17,318 bases of DNA from Chloroflexi bacterium RBG_16_60_22 (GTDB lineage: Bacteria > Chloroflexota > Dehalococcoidia > Dehalococcoidales > RBG-16-60-22). The position numbers were made by a program, and so were the translations under genes. Position 1 is the stretch's first letter, and the number at the start of each line of letters is the position of its first letter. The DNA lies in NCBI GenBank assembly GCA_001796935.1, contig MGNX01000065.1:3102-20419 (forward strand), given 5' to 3'. Shown in pieces: positions 14,072 through 17,318 of the stretch. A model generated the notes under the pieces. It searched no databases and was not told the origin of the DNA. It saw only the letters and a list, made by a program, of their open reading frames with translations.

Positions 14072-15805
14072 ATGGCACTTGATTTCAATATCATGGTCGG
14101 TGGGGAGGCGGGCCAGGGGGTGCAGTCGGTGGGGGCCATCCTGGCTAAAACGCTGGCCCGCGGGGGCTTACACGTCTTTGCCGACCAGGACTACGAGAGC
14201 CGGGTCCGCGGGGGGCATAACTTCTTCAGAATCAGGGCCGGAGACAGGCCGGTGGCGGCGCTCTCCCCGGAGCTGGACATGCTGGTGGCCCTCAACAAGG
14301 AGACAGTTGACCTGCACCGTAGAGAACTGAAGCCCGGCGGGGTGGTCATCTACGACGGGGCGTCGAGCAAGGTTGTGGCCAGGGGGAAAAAATACTTCGA
14401 CGTGCCGCTGGTGAAGCTGGCCGGGGATGCGGTGCAAAACAAGCTCATGGCCAATACCGTGGCGGTCGGGGCGGTGCTGGGAACGGCGGGTTACGACCTC
14501 GCCCGGCTGTCCGGCATCCTGGAGGACGAGTTCGGCCGGCACGGGGAGAAGGTGGTCAGGGACAATATCGCCGCGGCCAGGGCCGGGTACGACTACGCGC
14601 GGGAGCACGGTAAAAAGCTGAGCGCCCCGATAATACGCCCCAAACGTGGCGGCAAGCGGAGGCTGTTGCTCAGCGGCAACGAGGCGCTGGCCCTGGGGGC
14701 GATGGCCGCCGGCTGCAAGTTCATCGCCGGCTACCCCATGACGCCGGCCAGTCCCATCCTGGAATTCCTGGCGGATAAGGGGCGGCAGTACGGCGTGGTG
14801 GCGGTGCACGTGGAGGACGAGATAGCCGCCATGAACATGGCGGTGGGGGCGGGCTACGCGGGGGTCCGGGCCATGACAGCCACATCCGGGGGTGGCTTCG
14901 CCCTCATGGTGGAGGCGCTGGCGCTGGCCGGTATGACGGAGACCCCGGTGGTGGCGGTGCTGGGACAGCGCCCCGGCCCGGCCACCGGCCTGCCGACCCG
15001 CACGGAGCAGGGCGAGCTGTGGTTCGCGCTCCACGCCGGCCACGGCGAGTTCCCCCGCGCCCTGCTGGCGCCGACCAGTATCAACGAGGCCTTCCACGCC
15101 GCCGTCAGGGCCTTCAACCTGGCGGAGAAGTACCAGACGCCGGTGATTATCCTCACCGACCACCACCTGGCCACGTCCTACGCCACCGTGGACCGGTTCG
15201 ACCTGAAAAAGGTGAGGATAGAGCGCGGCGCGCTTTTATCCGATAAGGAAGTCGCCAATCTTACCGAATATAGGAGACATCTGGTAACGCGCTCCGGCGT
15301 ATCGCCGCGGGCGCTGCCGGGACAGGGGAAGGCGCTGGTGGTCACCGACTCCGACGAGCACGACGAGGCCGGGCACATGATTGAGGACGCCGCCACCCGC
15401 AACCGGCAGGACGAGAAGCGACTGCGTAAGCTGGGCGGCCTGAAACGGGAAGCCATGAAGCCCGAGCTCCGCGAAGAGGCCGGGGCCGCGATAACGCTGG
15501 TCGGGTGGGGGAGCACGGGCGGGGCCATCCGGGAGGCCGCCGCCAGGCTGAAAGAAGAAGGCACGGCCGTCAACACCCTCATCCTCGGGCAGCTCTGGCC
15601 GTTCCCGTCCGATACCGTGGTCGAAGCACTCGGCCGGACGAAGAAAAGCGTCGCCGTCGAGGGGAACGCCACGGGACAGCTGACGCAGCTGATACGCCGC
15701 GAGACCGGCCGCAAAATCGACGCCGCCATCCTGAAATACGACGGCCGCCCCTTCTCCCCCTCCGATATCGTCGGCCGCCTGCGCAAGGAGGTCAACCAAT
15801 GGTAA
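14072..15805 (+). CDS. korA: 2-oxoacid:ferredoxin oxidoreductase, fused gamma-alpha subunit (KorA type)
   Basis: A 577-residue fusion. Residues 1 to about 185 are the gamma domain (GGEAGQGVQSVGAILAK, RVRGGHNFFRIR), and from about 205 the alpha (pyrimidine-binding and transketolase C-like) domains follow (GNEALALGAMAAGCKFIAGYPMTPASPI, HVEDEIAAMNMAVGAGYAGVR, TSGGGFALM). With the beta subunit encoded next, it oxidatively decarboxylates a 2-oxoacid to acyl-CoA, reducing ferredoxin, or runs in reverse for CO2 fixation. The fusion is a known architecture of this family. Substrate choice (2-oxoglutarate versus branched-chain or other oxoacids) cannot be fixed by eye. No delta ferredoxin subunit is adjacent. 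ATG with GGGAGGGG upstream; the 3' end overlaps korB by 7 nt. Confidence 0.92.
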   Translation: MALDFNIMVGGEAGQGVQSVGAILAKTLARGGLHVFADQDYESRVRGGHNFFRIRAGDRPVAALSPELDMLVALNKETVDLHRRELKPGGVVIYDGASSKVVARGKKYFDVPLVKLAGDAVQNKLMANTVAVGAVLGTAGYDLARLSGILEDEFGRHGEKVVRDNIAAARAGYDYAREHGKKLSAPIIRPKRGGKRRLLLSGNEALALGAMAAGCKFIAGYPMTPASPILEFLADKGRQYGVVAVHVEDEIAAMNMAVGAGYAGVRAMTATSGGGFALMVEALALAGMTETPVVAVLGQRPGPATGLPTRTEQGELWFALHAGHGEFPRALLAPTSINEAFHAAVRAFNLAEKYQTPVIILTDHHLATSYATVDRFDLKKVRIERGALLSDKEVANLTEYRRHLVTRSGVSPRALPGQGKALVVTDSDEHDEAGHMIEDAATRNRQDEKRLRKLGGLKREAMKPELREEAGAAITLVGWGSTGGAIREAAARLKEEGTAVNTLILGQLWPFPSDTVVEALGRTKKSVAVEGNATGQLTQLIRRETGRKIDAAILKYDGRPFSPSDIVGRLRKEVNQW

Positions 15806-16650
15806 CCGTGAAAGACTATGAAGCCGCGATACCCATCGCCTGGTGCCCCGGCTGCGGCAACTTCGGCATACTGAACGCGGTGAAAAAAGCCCTGGTGGAG
15901 CTGGGACTGGCGCCGCAGCAGGTGCTCTTCGTTTCCGGCATCGGGCAGGCCCCCAAGCTGCCCCACTACACGCACGGCAACGTCTTCAACGGGCTGCACG
16001 GTCGCAGCCTGCCCGCCGCCACCGGCGCCAAACTCGCCAACCACGACCTCACCGTCATCGGCATTGACGGCGACGGCGGGGCCTACGGCGAGGGCGCCGG
16101 CCACCTCCTGGCGACGCTGCGGCGCAACGTGAATATCACCTACCTGGTGCACAACAACCAGGTCTACGGCCTGACCAAGGGGCAGGCCTCGCCGACCTCC
16201 GACCTCGGTTTCGTCACCAAGACCACGCCGCTGGGGGCGTCCCAGCCGCTCAACCCCCTGGCGCTGGCGCTGGCCTCGGACGTCAGCTTCCTGGCGCGGG
16301 GCTTCAGCGGGGACATCGAGCACCTCGCCGGTCTCATCAAGGCGGGCATCCGCCACCACGGCTTCGCCCTCATCGATATTTTACAACCCTGCGTCTCCTT
16401 CAACCACCGCAACACCTTCCAGTGGTACCGGGAGAGGGTCTACAAGGTGGAGGAGGGGGGGTACGACCCCACCGATAAGATGGCGGCGTTTGCCAGGGCG
16501 CTGGAGTGGGGTGATAAAATACCCATCGGGGTGATTTACCAGCAGGAAAGGCCGGTCTACGAAGAGCAGCTGCCGCAGCTGAAGAAGGCGCCGCTGGTAA
16601 AGCAGCCCATCGACCCACTGAAGCTGGAGGCACTGCTGGACGAGTTTTAG
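15799..16650 (+). CDS. korB: 2-oxoacid:ferredoxin oxidoreductase beta subunit (KorB type)
   Basis: A 283-residue thiamine-diphosphate subunit. CPGCG at about 16-20 supplies cysteines for the [4Fe-4S] cluster, and GIDGDGGAYGEG followed by NITYLVHNNQVYGLTKGQ is the ThDP/Mg2+-binding motif. ILQPCVSFN in the later half contains a further conserved cysteine. The segment PLNPLALALASDVSFLARGFSGD is characteristic of KorB-like proteins. I chose the ATG at 15799 because AAGGAGGT lies 6 nt upstream inside korA; the same frame is open farther 5' but has no support there. The 7-nt overlap makes stoichiometric expression with korA likely. Confidence 0.93.
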   Translation: MVTVKDYEAAIPIAWCPGCGNFGILNAVKKALVELGLAPQQVLFVSGIGQAPKLPHYTHGNVFNGLHGRSLPAATGAKLANHDLTVIGIDGDGGAYGEGAGHLLATLRRNVNITYLVHNNQVYGLTKGQASPTSDLGFVTKTTPLGASQPLNPLALALASDVSFLARGFSGDIEHLAGLIKAGIRHHGFALIDILQPCVSFNHRNTFQWYRERVYKVEEGGYDPTDKMAAFARALEWGDKIPIGVIYQQERPVYEEQLPQLKKAPLVKQPIDPLKLEALLDEF

Positions 16651-16658
16651 GGTGCAGT

Positions 16659-17060
16659 ATGGACGATAACCGCAGGTTACGCCGGGCCAGGGGGTTCAGG
16701 CTGACCGCCAGAATCATCGGGATTTTCGTGGCCGTGTTCTTTCTGGCGATGCTCATCGGGGAGGGGGTGGCGTCGATGCGGGAGGAGGGTTTCCGGGGCA
16801 TCACCACCGAGAGCCTTTACGCCCTGGTCCCGATACTGCTGGCGGTGGCCGCCTTCATCGTGGCGTGGTGGCGGGAGAGGGTCGGCGGTATCCTGTTAAT
16901 CGTGGCCTACATGGTACTGTCGCTGGCGCCGTCGGTCCACTCCATCTACTTCGGGAAAGGTTTTCAATTTTACGCCGGCATGTGGTTTTTCGCCCTGCCG
17001 TTCCTGGTGGCGGGCATCTTCTTCATCATCGCCCATCAACAGTCCCGGCAATCTTCTTAA
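16659..17060 (+). CDS. Four-helix integral membrane protein of unknown function
   Basis: A 133-residue protein with four hydrophobic stretches (about 16-36, 51-70, 74-92 and 103-126) and a basic N-terminus. No catalytic or binding motif is recognised. ATG with AGGGTG 4 nt upstream, starting 8 nt after korB, so probably cotranscribed with it. It resembles the small DUF-type membrane proteins common in uncultivated bacteria; a role in the oxidoreductase is not implied by its sequence. Confidence 0.75.
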   Translation: MDDNRRLRRARGFRLTARIIGIFVAVFFLAMLIGEGVASMREEGFRGITTESLYALVPILLAVAAFIVAWWRERVGGILLIVAYMVLSLAPSVHSIYFGKGFQFYAGMWFFALPFLVAGIFFIIAHQQSRQSS

Positions 17061-17157
17061 GGCTCTGTCTTGTTCTGGAAATATATTATTTAAACTCACC
17101 TGACCTAAACCCGTCCTGACATCACCCCCTGTATCCCCCTCTCCGCTTTGCCCCAAA

Positions 17158-17228
17158 TGTCATTCTGAGGAACGAAGTGACGAAAGAATCCCTACCGCTT
17201 TAGACCCTTCGCTACGCTCAGGGTGACA
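17158..17228. repeat. Palindromic intergenic repeat, family C (tgtcattctgag type)
   Basis: Imperfect terminal inverted repeats, tgtcattctga at 17158-17168 and tcagggtgaca at 17218-17228 (9 of 11 paired), with a partly degenerate interior. It is similar in layout to family A but has different ends. It lies in the non-coding stretch 17061-17318, where I see no gene and no clear terminator. Confidence 0.65.
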
Positions 17229-17289
17229 TTGATAAAGGCTTTTAGGGCAAAGCTCCCCCTCTCGCTGGTGCACTCCCCCTTCTCCCCTT

Positions 17290-17316
17290 GTCATTCCGGC
17301 GAAAGCCGGAATCCAG
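17290..17316. repeat. Short hairpin repeat, family B, copy 2
   Basis: A 27-nt element with a perfect 8-bp stem, attccggc at 17293-17300 and gccggaat at 17305-17312, closed by a gaaa tetraloop. It is the inverted counterpart of 3333-3359: same length and flanks, with a compensatory c/g change in the stem. Confidence 0.8.
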
Positions 17317-17318
17317 AG

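Overview
The window is a GC-rich piece of an anaerobic bacterial genome. Its gene content suggests this: an EtfAB/FixCX electron-transfer module, a ferredoxin-dependent 2-oxoacid oxidoreductase, an old-yellow-enzyme/dienoyl-CoA-reductase type flavoprotein, a multihaem cytochrome c and a cytochrome b. Together with the dispersed 'gtcattgcgag' palindromic repeats, this would fit an uncultivated Chloroflexota (Dehalococcoidia-like) or Desulfobacterota lineage. That placement is inference; no rRNA or marker gene is present.

The left half (about 1-9380) is one long minus-strand block, read from right to left. A near-consensus sigma70 promoter (9351-9379) leads into a zinc alcohol dehydrogenase and then an iron-containing alcohol dehydrogenase. 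Next comes a compact mycofactocin core: mftA, a 34-codon precursor gene that standard ORF cut-offs miss, ending in IDGVCGVY; mftB, the PqqD-like peptide chaperone; and mftC, the radical SAM/SPASM maturase. Downstream are a FadH/OYE-family flavoenzyme and an etfA-fixC-fixX-etfB group whose last gene runs off the left edge. The simplest reading is that the dehydrogenases and the flavoenzyme oxidise substrates with tightly bound cofactors, mycofactocin accepts the electrons, and ETF plus FixC/FixX pass them to the quinone pool. The later maturation genes mftD, mftE and mftF are not in the window.

The right half (9596-17060) is on the plus strand. It holds a small membrane protein, then a promoter and a cytochrome unit made of a nine-haem membrane-anchored cytochrome c and a cytochrome b. 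These are followed by an M56/M48-like membrane metallopeptidase, a DUF4367-like anchored protein and an 82-residue two-helix membrane protein. A further promoter leads into a 2-oxoacid:ferredoxin oxidoreductase with fused gamma-alpha and separate beta subunits, followed by a four-helix membrane protein.

Three types of short palindromic intergenic repeat are present, five copies in all. Two of the gaps they occupy divide the mycofactocin block (between mftC and the flavoenzyme gene, and in front of etfA), and two copies lie at the right edge. One ends next to the etfA ribosome binding site and creates a misleading upstream start codon.
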